The notes beneath the pieces are model-generated. The model searched no databases and was not told where the DNA came from. It saw nothing but the letters and a program-made list of their open reading frames with translations. Positions 46,560 through 58,139 of a stretch of DNA of 64,000 nucleotides are shown piece by piece. The stretch's first letter is position 1, and each line of letters opens with the position of its first letter. The translations under genes were made by a program, and so were the position numbers. The stretch is from the NCBI RefSeq assembly GCF_004027225.2, contig NW_022651106.1, positions 124,001-188,000 on the forward strand, in the 5' to 3' direction. The stretch is from Strigops habroptila. Lineage: Eukaryota; Chordata; Aves; Psittaciformes; Psittacidae.

Positions 46560-48000
46560 CTGCTCTATCGACATGACTCCCCTCGTATTAATACGTTAAT
46601 ACATCACTATTAATACTAATAATAGCTATAAATCGGTGTATTCCTATCAATAGAGCTAAATTAATTGCTATTAATCAATATATAAGCTATATTAATAATT
46701 AATACCTATTAATCAATATATCTATATATCTCCACCTATATTAATAACTAATAATCGATACATCTCTAAATCTCTACCTATATTAATATATTAATACCTA
46801 TTAATCAATATATCTATATATCTCTACCTATATTAATAACTAATAATCGATACATCTCTAAATCTCTACCTATATTAATATATTAATATCTATTAATATA
46901 TCTATATATCTCTACCTATATTGATATATTAATACCTATTAATCGATACATCTATATATCTCCAGCTATATTAATCTATTAGTACCCATTAATCAAGAAC
47001 ATTACTATATTAATAGCCGGATATTAGAGATATCAGCCCCCAAAAATCGATACTAATCGATAATCTGGAGATTAATATCGATCATAGATGTAAGGATTAA
47101 TCTACATTATATTAATCGAGATTAATATTAGTCGATATTAATCTGTATTAATCAATATTAATCGATATTATGTTCATATGTTTGTGTTCTATTTATGAGC
47201 AATTCCATTTCAGATCGATTAATATCGAGATTAATAGGTAGGTATAATATATAATATAAAATATATATTATATAATATATAATATATAATTAATATATAA
47301 TATATAATATATAATATAATGGATAAAATATAAAATATAATATAGAAAATATAATATGTAGTATATAATATATAATAGATAATAGATAATAGATAATATA
47401 TGTTATTAATATATTAAATATAGATAATTATTAATTAATATAAATCATCTATTGATATAAAATAGGTGTCAATATGTCTATTAAATGCAATAAATCGTAT
47501 ATAAATAGATATTATTATCATAGATATCCATGAATCTATTAAATATATCTTATCTATAATACTTCTGATGGATTATAATCGAATATTTAATAGAGATCAT
47601 CTATTAAATCACTTTTTATAGCGAGATAATAAAAATATCCATTAATAGAAGACCTATTCTGTCAGATATATACTATAAATATTCCATTTAATAGTCTATT
47701 TATTAATATAGAAACGGATATAAATGGATATTAAAGAGAAATATCTGTTAAAGATGTGGATCTATCTTAAAATCTCCCTATTAATGATAGGAAATAGATA
47801 TTAGATATCAAAAATCGATCATAATTTGATATAACAGGTAAGTTTCCATAGAAAATATTGCCTATATTAAAGTGGAATACATCTATTAGCTCTAATAAAT
47901 CAGATATTAGGTCTAATAATACCTTCTTATTCTATCTATCTATCTATCTATCTATCTAATATTTCTATCTACCTACCTCCCTATCTATCATTATATTAGC
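46560..48000. other. AT-rich block in J-mu intron
   Basis: Rich in tatatat, attaatat and aatatata runs, with short periodic repeats (about 60 bp from 46680 to 46980) and a ctat microsatellite at 47930-47960. This composition is that of a matrix attachment region. It lies between the candidate enhancer and S-mu. No genes. Confidence 0.5.
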
Positions 48001-48179
48001 GATAATAATATCTAATAACACAGGGCAAAATCGGTATCAAAAGAGATCTTAAAAGACGCATTTGCCCCAAACCACTTGATTTCACCCCAAAACGTTGTTT
48101 TTCTCCTGAAATCTGCTTAAAAAGGGTCCGTTTTCCCCAAAACCACCTGATTTCCCCCCAAAAAAGGCTGTTTTTCACC

Positions 48180-48480
48180 CCCCAGCTGCTGTTTTTTCAG
48201 CCGTTTCGCTCCATTTGCTGCCATTTCAAGGGCTTTATGCAAAAGACCCCCCCAAAAAAAGAGGAATTTGCCCAAATCTCACTTCTCATTTTTTGCTGTT
48301 TTCGAAACTGAAACCAGGCAATTTTGGGGCCTTTTGGGCCAAAAACAACCCAAAGCTGCACCTGCAGGGCCCGAATCAGCCATTTTAGGTCCAAAACCTC
48401 CTTTTTAAAGGCAAAAAAAACAACTTTAAATCTTATTTCTTTATATTTTTGCACCTTCTTTTTGGCTTCTAAAAGGCCCC
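48180..48480. promoter_or_regulatory. Candidate intronic Emu enhancer
   Basis: A unique block in the J-mu intron. It contains an E-box CAGCTG (48183-48188), an octamer-like ATGCAAAA (48237-48244, last base off), a purine-rich AAAGAGGAATT (PU.1-like), a perfect ISRE GAAACTGAAAC (48304-48314) and an E-box CACCTG (48359-48364). E-box, octamer and IRF/ETS sites are the grammar of the mammalian Emu core. AT-rich flanks on both sides add to the resemblance. No functional data. Confidence 0.4.
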
Positions 48481-48539
48481 AAAGTGCAAAAATTCATCAT
48501 TTTGGGGAAAAAAAGCCCAGTTTCGAAGTTTAATTCGAA

Positions 48540-50990
48540 TTTAAAGCCCTGAAATTAAAACATGTTCATTTGTCATAGATGTTGTTAATATATTTCTAAT
48601 TTTCACCTCGTTTTATCCAATTTTTAGCCATTTTCAAGCCTTTTTGTCCATTTCAACCTAAGTTTTACCTATTTTTCTATCAAAGTTTTATCTATTTTCT
48701 ATTGTTTATCTATTTTTCTATCAAAATTTCAACCATTTTCTCTTTTACATCGATTTTTAGTCTATTTTCAATCTATTTTTACCTATTTTCTATCTCTTTC
48801 CCATCCGCTTTATGTCGATTTTGTTCTACCTCAATTTAATCTAATTTATATCACTTTTATATTGATTTTAATTCTGATTTCTAAATATTCTAATCTATTT
48901 TAATCAATTCTTCTATTTTCTATCAATTTTACATCCATTTTAATCTTTTTAATAGTTTTTAATAGTTTTAATATCTATTTTATATCCGTTTTATATCTAT
49001 ATTAATCTAGTTTTAATATCTATTTAATATCCACTTTTAAACCTATTTTATATGTTTTTCTACCTAATTTACAATCTATTTCTCCCATTTTCCTATTTTC
49101 CCTCAATTTTTAATCTATTTTACCTCTTTTCTACCTGATTTTCAATCTATTTCACCCATTTCTCTGTTTTCTTCTTATTTTTAATCTATTTTCATCTATT
49201 CTTCTCTTTTCATCGATTTCAACCTATTTTTCAACCTATTTTCCACCTATTTTAATGAACATTTTCTCTATTTTTCTCCATATTCTTTATCTACCCGATT
49301 TTCTATCAATTTTAATCTGATTTTACCTTTTCTGACCTAAATTTTGATCCCATTTTTATCACTCCATTTCAATCTATTTCATCTATATCTAAATATATAC
49401 ATTTTTATATATTATAAATATATATTATAGATATATATTTAGATATTCCCTAAATATTTCTCTGTCATTAAAAATAACATTAAACCCATCAAACTGCCCC
49501 AAAATCCCCCAAATTTGCCCCAAAACCCCTTAAATAACTTAATTTCACCCCAATTTTGTGCAAGAATTGGGGTTTTAGAGGAAAAAATCACCTTATTTTA
49601 GGAATTCCCCTTAAAAACTCACTTCGTTACTCCAAAACTCTCAATTGTCGATTAGAATCCATCAATAAATGCAATAAAATGATGGATAATTCATTAATAA
49701 TCAGATTAATGGGGAGATTTGGATGAAAAGAGAGGAAAATAGGGATATAATTCACAATAATGGCCCCAAATCCTTCATTTTAAAGAAAATTGGGGCTAAA
49801 AACCTATAAAAATCCAGAAATTGGGACTTTAAACAGCAAATTTACCCCCCAAAATGGCTCAGAAATGGAGATATTGGCTCATTTCTGATTAAAAATTTAT
49901 AGATAATACATAAAAATGTCCATTTTTATACATAATACTATACTTAGGGGAAACAAAAATCACTATTTCTACTTTACTCCAAATCCTTCCAATTTAACAT
50001 CATTCCTTGGTGAAAAATGGCATTTTCCACCCCAAAACCCCCCAATCTCCTGCACAAACCCCCAAAATCTGCCTTTTGGACCCCAAAGTTCATCTTTTTT
50101 CTCCCAAAACACCAAAATTTGGGGGTTTGGTCATTTTTGCCAACAAATTGCCCTCAATTATATTTTTCCCCACTAAAAAGGACCCTAAAATTGTCATTTT
50201 TTGGCCCAAATCTGCCATTAAATCATCTCTGGATGAGTTTCCTCCCTAAAAAGAACCCCCAAAAATGGACTTTCTGGCCTACTTTTGACCATTGTCACCT
50301 CCAAACACACTTTTCTCCTAAAAAAGACCCTAAAAATGGACTTTTTGACCTATTTTTGACCATTAAATCACCTCAGATTGATTTTTCCCCCCTAAAAAGA
50401 CCTTAAAAATGACATTTTTTTAGCCTAAATCTGCCATTAAATCACTTCCGGATCAATTTTCCATGAAAAAGACCCTAAAAATGGACTTTTTGACCTATTT
50501 TTGACCATTAAATCACCTCAGATTGACTTTTTCCCCTAAAAAGACCTTAAAAATGAACTTTTTAACCTATTTATGACGGTTAAATCACCTCCAGACTCAT
50601 TTTTCTCCTAAAAAACACCCTAAAAATGACATTTTTTAGCCTAAATCTGCCATTAAATCACCTCCAGATCAATTTTCCATGAAAAAGACCCTAAAAATGG
50701 ACTTTTGGGCCTAATTTTGACCATTACAACACCTCCAAACTGCCTTTTCTCTTAAAAAACACTCTAAAAATCAACTTTCTTTGCCTAAATCTGCCATTAA
50801 ATCGCCTCCAGATTGATTTGCCCTTCTAAAAACACCCTAAAATGGACATTTTCAGCCCAAATCGGCTGCTAAATCACCTCAAAACGAATATTTCCCCGAC
50901 AAAACCCCCTCGAAATGGACTTTTTGACCCATTTTTGCCCATAAAATCACCTCAAAATGGACATTTCCCCCCCTAAAATGCCCTAAATCT
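48540..50990. repeat. AT-rich DNA and degenerate repeats 3' of JH
   Basis: From 48540 to 49480 is ttaatctattttctatc-type T-rich DNA. From about 49480 to 50990 degenerate units of about 60-90 bp appear (cattaaatcacctccagatt, ccctaaaaatggactttttg). No coding features found. Confidence 0.75.
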
Positions 50991-51116
50991 GCCATTCGAT
51001 GGCCCCAACCACCAAAACGGGGTCTCCCGCCCTCAAGACCCTCCCCCCCCCCGGGTGAAATTTGGGGTGAAAATGGTCAAAATTGGTCAAAATGGGGTGG
51101 TGGGATGAGGACTTAC

Positions 51117-51173
51117 CGGAGGAGACGGTGACGATGGTGCCGCTGCCCCACGCATCAGTACCACCAGGAAGAC
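51117..51173 (-). CDS. IGHJ: IGHJ segment (single)
   Basis: 57 nt between the heptamer and the donor CCG|GTAAGT (GT at 51116-51115). The frame continuing into Cmu1 reads GGTDAWGSGTIVTVSS, with the WGxGT motif of all JH segments. It resembles the single chicken JH (DAWGHGTEV). No second J was found in the window. Confidence 0.96.
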
Positions 51174-51212
51174 CACAGTGAGAAGAAACCAGCGTCCTCC
51201 TGTACAAAAACC
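51174..51212 (-). promoter_or_regulatory. JH recombination signal, 23-bp spacer
   Basis: On the minus strand, GGTTTTTGT then 23 bp then CACTGTG. The nonamer (51204-51212) and heptamer (51174-51180) match consensus at every position. Confidence 0.97.
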
Positions 51213-51219
51213 CCTCCCC

Positions 51220-52250
51220 TGGCTAATTTTGGGGCTAAAAGCTGAATTTGAACCAATTTGGGCCGTTTTTCATGAAAAATGATATAAACTGACAAAATTT
51301 CGTGCGTTTCGAGCACCAAAATTGTAAATTTGGGTCAAAATTGTGAGAATTTCAAGGTAAATTTGAGGGTTTTCCTCCTCCGGCTCCAAAGAACCAAGAT
51401 TTAGATGGTTCCCCTCCCAAAAATGGAGGGAAAAGGGAAAATCAGCCCCAAAACAGAAAAATTTCACTGGTTTAGGGGTAAAATTGATAAAAATAAGACA
51501 AAAAGTCGTATTTTTGATCATGAGGCATAAATCAAGGGGGAAAAAAGGCCAAAGTTTGGGGGGAAATGGGCAAAAAGGCAAAATCAAGTGGCTATTTGAG
51601 GGAAAATTGGCCAAAATGGGGAAAATAACCCAAAGATTGGGAGAGAAATGGATGCAAATAGCAAGAAAATGCCAATTTGGGGTTAAAAAGGGGGGTGGAA
51701 GTGAAACATCAACATTTTGGGGGTTAAAAGTGGATAAAAAGGGCAAAAAAGACACGGATTTTGTGTGGAATTAGATAGAAAGGGCAAAAAATGGGGTTAG
51801 ATTGGGTCCAAAATGGCCAAAAAGAGGCAAAGAGGCTCCAAGTTCGGGTCAAAAGTGGCCAAAAAGGGACAAAACAGGCCCAGGTTTGGGTCAGAATGGC
51901 CAAAACAGGGCAAAATTGGGCTGGTTTGGGTCCAAAGTGGCCAAAATTGGCCAATTTAGGTGTAGATTTGAGGTAAATGTGGCCAAAAAGGGACAAAATT
52001 GGTCCAAGTTTGGGTCAAAAGTGGCCAAAATTAGCCAAAATAGGCTCAGATTTGGGTCTAAAGTGGCCAGAAAGGGCTAAAGAGGACCCAGAACTGGGTC
52101 AAAAGCGGCCCAAAAGCCCAAAGAGGAGCCTAATTTGGGTGAAAAGAGGCCAAAATAGGGCAAAACCACCCCAGATTTGCTCTGGAAGTGACACTAAAGG
52201 GGAGAAGATGCCCAAATTTGGGCCCCAAATGGTTTGTGGTCAGGAAGAGG
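51220..52250. repeat. D-J spacer
   Basis: Unique to weakly repetitive to about 51780. Then degenerate units of about 60 bp: gtttgggtcaaaagtggcca and aaaatggccaaaacaggg. No further D or J segment with an RSS was seen. Confidence 0.75.
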
Positions 52251-52258
52251 AACCACAG

Positions 52259-52286
52259 GGTTCTTGTCACTGTCTGCACCACCGTG
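52259..52286 (-). promoter_or_regulatory. IGHD 3' recombination signal, 12-bp spacer
   Basis: On the minus strand, CACGGTG (52280-52286), 12 bp, then ACAAGAACC (52259-52267; one mismatch to consensus). It pairs with the 23-bp JH signal under the 12/23 rule. Confidence 0.93.
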
Positions 52287-52331
52287 ATAAGCAGTAGCAC
52301 CCCAACCAGCACTAGCACCACTACCACCACC
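52287..52331 (-). CDS. IGHD: IGHD segment (single)
   Basis: A 45-nt diversity segment (not the delta constant gene) framed exactly by 12-spacer RSSs. Frame 1 reads GGGSGASAGWGATAY: Gly/Ser/Ala/Tyr-rich like chicken D segments but without cysteine. Frame 2 is a hydrophobic Val/Leu run. Frame 3 has stops. It lies 1.1 kb from JH and 3.1 kb from IGHV. No second D with recognisable signals was seen. Confidence 0.95.
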
Positions 52332-52359
52332 CACAGTGATACAGGAGGGGACAATATCC
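52332..52359 (-). promoter_or_regulatory. IGHD 5' recombination signal, 12-bp spacer
   Basis: On the minus strand, GGATATTGT (52351-52359; two mismatches to consensus), 12 bp, then CACTGTG (52332-52338). Confidence 0.92.
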
Positions 52360-54050
52360 CCTTCGGACCAGCCCCATCCTCTGTTGGGTTGAGCTCATCC
52401 ATCCTACACCTCATCAAACACCTCCAAAGGGTTCAAAGAACCCCAAATCGGTGCAAAACGGGGCTTTAAAGCCCCAAATTCCTCCTATTTTGGTCAAAAT
52501 GAAGCTCTCCCATGTCAAGATGTTCCTATTTCTCCGTTAGAAGAGGCCACGAGGTGAAGAACATCCATGGATCGTCAGGAGAAGGCAGCATCAAGAGGAG
52601 AACATCCGTATCTTGAGGTGAAACGCAACTGGAAGGAGGAGAAGACACATGTTGAGGGTGGGAATGGGCTTAAATGGGATAAATTCCCTTAGGATTGGGG
52701 TTAAAGCAGGGATAAGGGGGGAAACGTTCCCAAATGGAGGGTGGGAATGGTGGTGGGGGGAAAAGGCTGGTTGATTTGAGGTCAAAAAGGACTCTGTTCA
52801 CGTCTTGAGGAGCAGAAGATGCCTCAAAATGGGGTAGAACTTCATCTAAAGGGGGGAATAGCTGGGATTTAGGGCAAAAATGGTTGTTGAGGGCAGAAGA
52901 ATTCCAATCTTGAGGAAAAAAGGGGCTGAAAAAGGCAAAATGAGCCCAAAGTTGTGGGAAAAATGGCAAAAAAGAGGGAAAGATCCCCCCAAAAAGTGGG
53001 AAATGGGCATAAAAGGTGGGAAAATGGCTATAAAAGGGGGAAAATGGCCATAAAATGTGGGAAAATGGTCATAAAAGGTGGGAAAATGGTCATAAAAGGT
53101 GGGAAATGGGCATAAAAAGTGGGGAAATGGGCATAAAAAGTGGAAAATGGTCATAAAAGGTGGGAAATTGGGCATAAAAGGCAGGAAATGGGCATAAAAA
53201 GTGGGAAAATGGCCATTAAAAGTGGAAAATGGGCATCAAAGGTGGGAATATGGGCATTAAAAGTGGGAAAATGGTCAGAAAAGGTGGAAAATGACCATAA
53301 AAGGTGGGAAATGGGCATAAAAGGCAGGAAATGGGCATAAAAAGTGGGAAATGGGCATAAAAGGCAGGAAATGGGCATTAAAAGTGGGAAAATGGCCATT
53401 AAAAGTGGAAAATGGGCATAAAAGGTGGGAAATGGGCATAAAAGGCAGGAAATGGGCATTAAAAGTGGGAAAATGGCCATTAAAAGTGGAAAATGGGCAT
53501 AAAAGGTGGGAATATGGGCATTAAAAGTGGGAAAATGGTCAGAAAAGGTGGAAAATGACCATAGAAGGTGGGAAATGGGCATAAAAGGCAGGAAATGGGC
53601 ATAAAAAGTGGGAAAATGGCCATTAAAAGTGGAAAATGGGCATAAAAGGTAGGAATATGGGCATTAAAAGTGGGAAAATGGTCATAAAAGGTGGGAAAAT
53701 GGTCAGAAAAGGTGGGAAATGACCATAAAAGGTGGGAAATGGGCATAAAAGGTGGAAAATGGGCATAAAAGGTGGAAAATGGGCATAAAAGGCCAAAAAA
53801 TGTCGGTATTTGGAGGAAAATGGGCAGAAATGGGAAAATATCCCATAAATTGTGGATTCTAGTGGTGGGAAGGGAAACATGGGATGAGATTTGGGGGGGA
53901 ATGTGGCCAAAAAGGGGCAAAACAGGCCCAGGTTTGGGTCAAAAGTGGTCCAAAAGGTTAAACCAGATCCAAGCTTGGGTCAGAATGGGCAAAATAGGGC
54001 AAAATTGGGCCTGATTAGGGTCAAAAGTAGCTAAACTTGGTCAAAGTGGG
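52360..54050. repeat. V-D spacer, proximal
   Basis: Mostly unique to about 52960, then a 19-23 bp array of ggcataaaaggtgggaaatg to 53800. A degenerate stretch like the D-J spacer (caggtttgggtcaaaagtgg) follows to 54050. No D-like RSS pair. Confidence 0.85.
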
Positions 54051-55240
54051 CCATCTAAAGGGGGTTTTGGTGCTCCTCAAGGCCTTGTTCTCGTTGAAGA
54101 CCCTTTGGCCACCCTACAAAGGATCTTACCCTCCATGGAATGGGTCTTGGGCACCATATAAAGGGCTTGGACTCCATAGAAAGGGTCTCATCCACCATCT
54201 AAAGGGGCTTTTGGTGCTCCTGAAGGCCTTGGGTCTCCATGCAAAGGGTCTCAGCCACCATCTAAAGGGGCTTTTGGTGCTCCTGAAGGCCTTGGGTCTC
54301 CATGCAAAGGGTCTCAGCCACCATCTAAAGGGGCTTTTGGTGCTCCTTAAGGCCTTGGGTCTCCATGCAAATGGTCTCAACCACCATCTAAAGGGGTTTG
54401 GGTGCTCCTCAAGGCCTTGGGTCTCCATGCAAAGGGTCTCCACCACCATCTAAAGGGGGTTTTGGTGCTCCTTAAGGCCTTGGGGCTCCATGCAAATGGT
54501 CTCAACCACCATCTAAAGGGGGTTTTGGTGCTCCTTAAGGCCTTGGACTCCATGCAAAGGGTCTCATCCTCCACCTAATGGGTCTCGGGCACCATATAAA
54601 GGGCTTGGACTCCATAGAAAGGGTCTCATCCTCCATCTAAAGAGGCTTTTGGTGCTCCTCAAGGCCTTGGACTCCATGCAAAGGGTCTCAACCTCCATCC
54701 AATGGCCCTTGGACACCATATAAAGCACTTGGGCTCCATGCAAAGGGTCTCATCCACCATCTAAAGGGGCTTTTGGTGCTCCTCAAGGCCTTGGGGCTCC
54801 ATACAAAGGGTCTCAACCACCACCTAAAGGAGGTTTGGGTGCTCCTTAAGGCCTTGGACTCCATGCAAAGGGTCTCATCCTCCACCTAATGGGTCTTGGG
54901 CACCATATAAAGGGCTTGGACTCCATAGAAAGGGTCTCATCCTCCATCTAAAGGGGCTTTTGGTGCTCCTCAAGGCCTTGGGTTTCATACAGAGGGTCTC
55001 ATCCACCATCTAAAGGGGCTTTTGGTGCTCCTCAAGGCCTTGGGTTTCATACAGAGGGTCTCATCCATCATCTAAAGGGGCTTTTGGTGCTCCTCAAGGC
55101 CTTGGGCTTCATACAGAGGGTCTCATCCACCATCTAAAGGGGCTTTTGGTGCTCCTCAAGGCCTTGGGCTTCATACAGAGGGTCTCATCCACCATCTAAA
55201 GGGGCTTTTGGTGCTCCTCAAGTCCTTGTGCTCCGTTCCA
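54050..55240. repeat. About 66-bp repeat 3' of IGHV
   Basis: About 17 units combining tccatgcaaagggtctca, tccaccatctaaaggggc and ttttggtgctcctcaagg. Two units contain a perfect octamer ATGCAAAT by chance variation (54365-54372 and 54490-54497). Confidence 0.93.
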
Positions 55241-55428
55241 AGAGCCTCCTCACGCACGGAATGGCCTTTAGGCTCCATACCAAGTGTCTCCACCACCATC
55301 TAAGGAGGATTTCACGCTCCTCAACCCCACAACCCCACATCCTCCAGCCGCTCAACCACATCCGGAGAGGAAGCCCAGCTCCACCGCCTCAGCCCCATCC
55401 CATGGGACAAGCGAGGAGCACCACGACA

Positions 55429-55468
55429 CCTTCTTGCCCGCCTTCCTCATGGCCTTGCTGTCACCGTG
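55429..55468 (-). promoter_or_regulatory. IGHV recombination signal with degenerate nonamer
   Basis: CACGGTG (55462-55468, minus) directly follows the V coding end. A 24-bp spacer leads to GCAAGAAGG, 5 of 9 matches to the consensus nonamer. With a strict 23-bp spacer the match is poorer. The heptamer is identical to that 3' of the D segment. Confidence 0.7.
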
Positions 55469-55776
55469 AGCAGCTTTCGCGCAGTAGTAGGTGGCCGTGT
55501 CGTCGGTCGTGAGGCTGCTCATCTGCAGCGTGACCGTGCTCTGGGAGTTGTCCTTGGAGATGGTGAAGCGACCCTTCACCGATGGCGCGTAGTAGGTGCT
55601 ACCACCAGTGTTAATGCTTGCGACCCATTCGAGCCCCTGCCCTGGTGCTTGTCGCGCCCATCCCATGTTGTAGCTGCTGAGGGTGAAGCCCGAGGCCTTG
55701 CAGACGAGCGTCAGGGACCCACCAGGGCTCTGGAGGTCACCTCCGGTCTCCACCAGCGTCACGGCCGCCCGGAGAC
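55469..55776 (-). CDS. IGHV1: IGHV exon 2 (functional V region)
   Basis: The acceptor CCATAG precedes [20 protein letters not shown]. Framework and CDR order is intact: [78 protein letters not shown]. Both Ig cysteines, the FR2 Trp and the YYCAK end are in place, with no stop. It is very close in style to the single functional chicken VH1. It is the only V in the window with a promoter, leader and RSS, so it is likely the recombining gene and the acceptor of conversions. Confidence 0.95.
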
Positions 55777-55865
55777 CTATGGATGGAGAAGAAGACCCCA
55801 TTGAGTCAATGGGTTCCCGGGCACCGCCGTGGTCCTCACCCCACCAAGATGGGGCCAGGTCCTAC

Positions 55866-55920
55866 CTGGGATGGCCGCGAGGAGGAGGAGGAGGGTGGAG
55901 AAGGCCATTGGGATGCCCAT
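55866..55920 (-). CDS. IGHV1: IGHV leader exon
   Basis: Encodes MGIPMAFSTLLLLLAAIP plus a split Gly, a classic signal peptide. The donor is CCCAG|GTAGG. An intron of 89 bp separates it from the V exon. The first ATG in a CACCATGG context is chosen because it lies 40 nt downstream of the TATA box. A second ATG four codons on is possible. Confidence 0.94.
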
Positions 55921-55958
55921 GGTGGTGGGATGGTGGCTCCATGGGGCAACCTCGGGGG

Positions 55959-55965
55959 TTATAAA
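55959..55965 (-). promoter_or_regulatory. IGHV TATA box
   Basis: TTTATAA on the minus strand, about 40 bp upstream of the leader ATG. Confidence 0.85.
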
Positions 55966-55984
55966 GGCAATGGGGCGGGGGGGG

Positions 55985-55992
55985 ATTTGCAT
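55985..55992 (-). promoter_or_regulatory. IGHV octamer
   Basis: Perfect ATGCAAAT on the minus strand, 19 bp upstream of the TATA box. This is the OCT1/OCT2-OCA-B element of IGHV promoters in its standard orientation and spacing. Confidence 0.93.
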
Positions 55993-56049
55993 ATGGGGGG
56001 CATTAAGGCGGGAGGTCCCGCCCCCTTGGAGGCGACCGGGAGGAAATGA

Positions 56050-58130
56050 TTAATGGGGATCGATTATTAATTAATTATTAGTTTTTAAGGGAATAAATTT
56101 GATTTATATAGCTTTTTTCCTAGAAATAAGTTTAATTTAATAAATAATTAATGATCGTGGTGTCAGTTATGGAATGAATTGATTAATCGTGTTATCGACG
56201 TGGAATTCATGGCAGATTAATTAATTAAGCAATTAATTGTGATATCGACGTGGAATTAATTGATTAATTGCGATGTCGACGTGGAATTAATTGATTAATA
56301 GCAATGTCGACGTGGAACTCATGGCAGATTAATTAATTGTGATACCGACGTGGAATTAATTGATTAATTGTGATGTCGACGTGGAATTAATTGATTAATT
56401 GTGATGTGGACGTGGAATTCATGGCAGATTAATTGCGATGTCGACGTGGAACTCATGGCTAATTGTGATATCGACGTGGAAATAATTGATTAACTGTGTT
56501 ATCGGCATGGGATCACTTGCGGATTAATTAATTAATTAATTGTGTTATCGAGGAGGAACTAATGGCAGATTAATTAATTAACTAATTGCGATCTCGACGT
56601 GGAATCAATGAGTTAATTGCGTTATCGACGTGGAATTAATGGCAGATTAATTAATTAATTAATTGATCGTGATATCAGTGTGGGATTGATTGCAGAATTC
56701 ATTAATTGATTCATTAATTACAGCTACTTAATCTATCGACACTTCTATCCAGCTATCTAACTAGCTATCCACTAATTATTATTTATTAATAATTTTTAAT
56801 GGCTTAATGGAATTTAATATATTTTTAGTGAACATGTATTAATAAATTTGTACTTAATATATTTATTAGATCATTTTATGTTGATTGATTTGATATTAAT
56901 ATTTTGTATTACTATTTTATCTCATTTATTTTCTCCCATTTTACACATTTAATTTCCTCCCATGTTTATTTTTATTCTCTTAATTTATTTTTAATATCAT
57001 TCCCAATTAATTCCTATTTATTAATTATTATTAACATAAACTTCATCTATTTGCTCTCAGTAGTTAATTTTATATTGATTTCTTTGATATTAATACTTTA
57101 TAATACTATTTTTATCTCATTCATTTTATGCCATTTCCCATATTTAATTCAATCATATATTTAATTAATCATTCTATAGCCATGGAATTAATTAATTGAT
57201 TGATTAATTATTATCAATTAATTCCTATTCGTCATTCACTATTAATTGCTTAATATCTATTTAATATATCTAGTGAACTCTAATTCATTAACTTTATATA
57301 TATATTAATATATTTACTCTCATTAGTTAACAGGACATTAATTTATTTGCTATTAATACTTTATATAACTGATTTACTACCGTTTTACACATTCAATTGA
57401 ATTGCACCTGTTGAATTTTACCATTTTAATCCCTTTTATTAGAACTAATTAATTAATTGATGTGTCTCCAGGGACTTAATCGCAGCTGCTCAATTAATTA
57501 ATTAATTGGGAGGTTCCCCTGGGGATTAATGGGCAGGTGGACGGTCCATTAATAGACTAATAGGGAGGTCTCATGGGGCTCAGTGGCAGGTGGGCGCTGG
57601 GTTAGTGAATAACAAGGCTCGACTAGTTAATTAATTAATTAATAGGGGTCATTAATCGCAATCACTGCAGAGCCCTGATTAATTGGGGTGAATTAACTGA
57701 TTAACTGCAATCGCTGCACTGCCCTTATCATTTATAGAGCCTGAATTAAGCCATTGCAATCACTGCAGAGCCCTGGTTCACCCCATACATGGAATTAATG
57801 AACTGCAATTAACTATTAATTATCATTAATCTCTTCATTGCCCTGATTTATTGACACTGGATTAATTAATTACAAGCTCTGATAGGTCCTTATCATTTAT
57901 TGATAGTGAATCAATTAATTAATTGCAATCACTGCAGTACCCTTATCATTTAGAGACCCTGAATTAATGAATCACAATCTCTGCAATGTCCTGATTTATA
58001 GATAATTATTATTAATATTAACATTAATATCGATTAATTAATATTTCATTATAGTAATAGCATTAATTAATGAATCATAAATAATGGATTAATTCATTGC
58101 AATCACTTCCAGGCACTCCTTACTTCAATG
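56050..58130. repeat. AT-rich repeats upstream of IGHV
   Basis: From 56050 to 56720 units of about 40-60 bp carry gtcgacgtggaattaattga and ttaattaattgcgatgtcg. From 56720 to 58130 it is AT-rich with dispersed gcaatcactgcagagccctg words. No genes. Confidence 0.85.
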
Positions 58131-58139
58131 CATCAATCG

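Noticed and set aside
54365-54497. Two perfect ATGCAAAT octamers in the V-D spacer.
   Set aside because: They are single-base variants of the 66-bp repeat unit (tccatgcaaaggg), with no TATA box or gene beside them.
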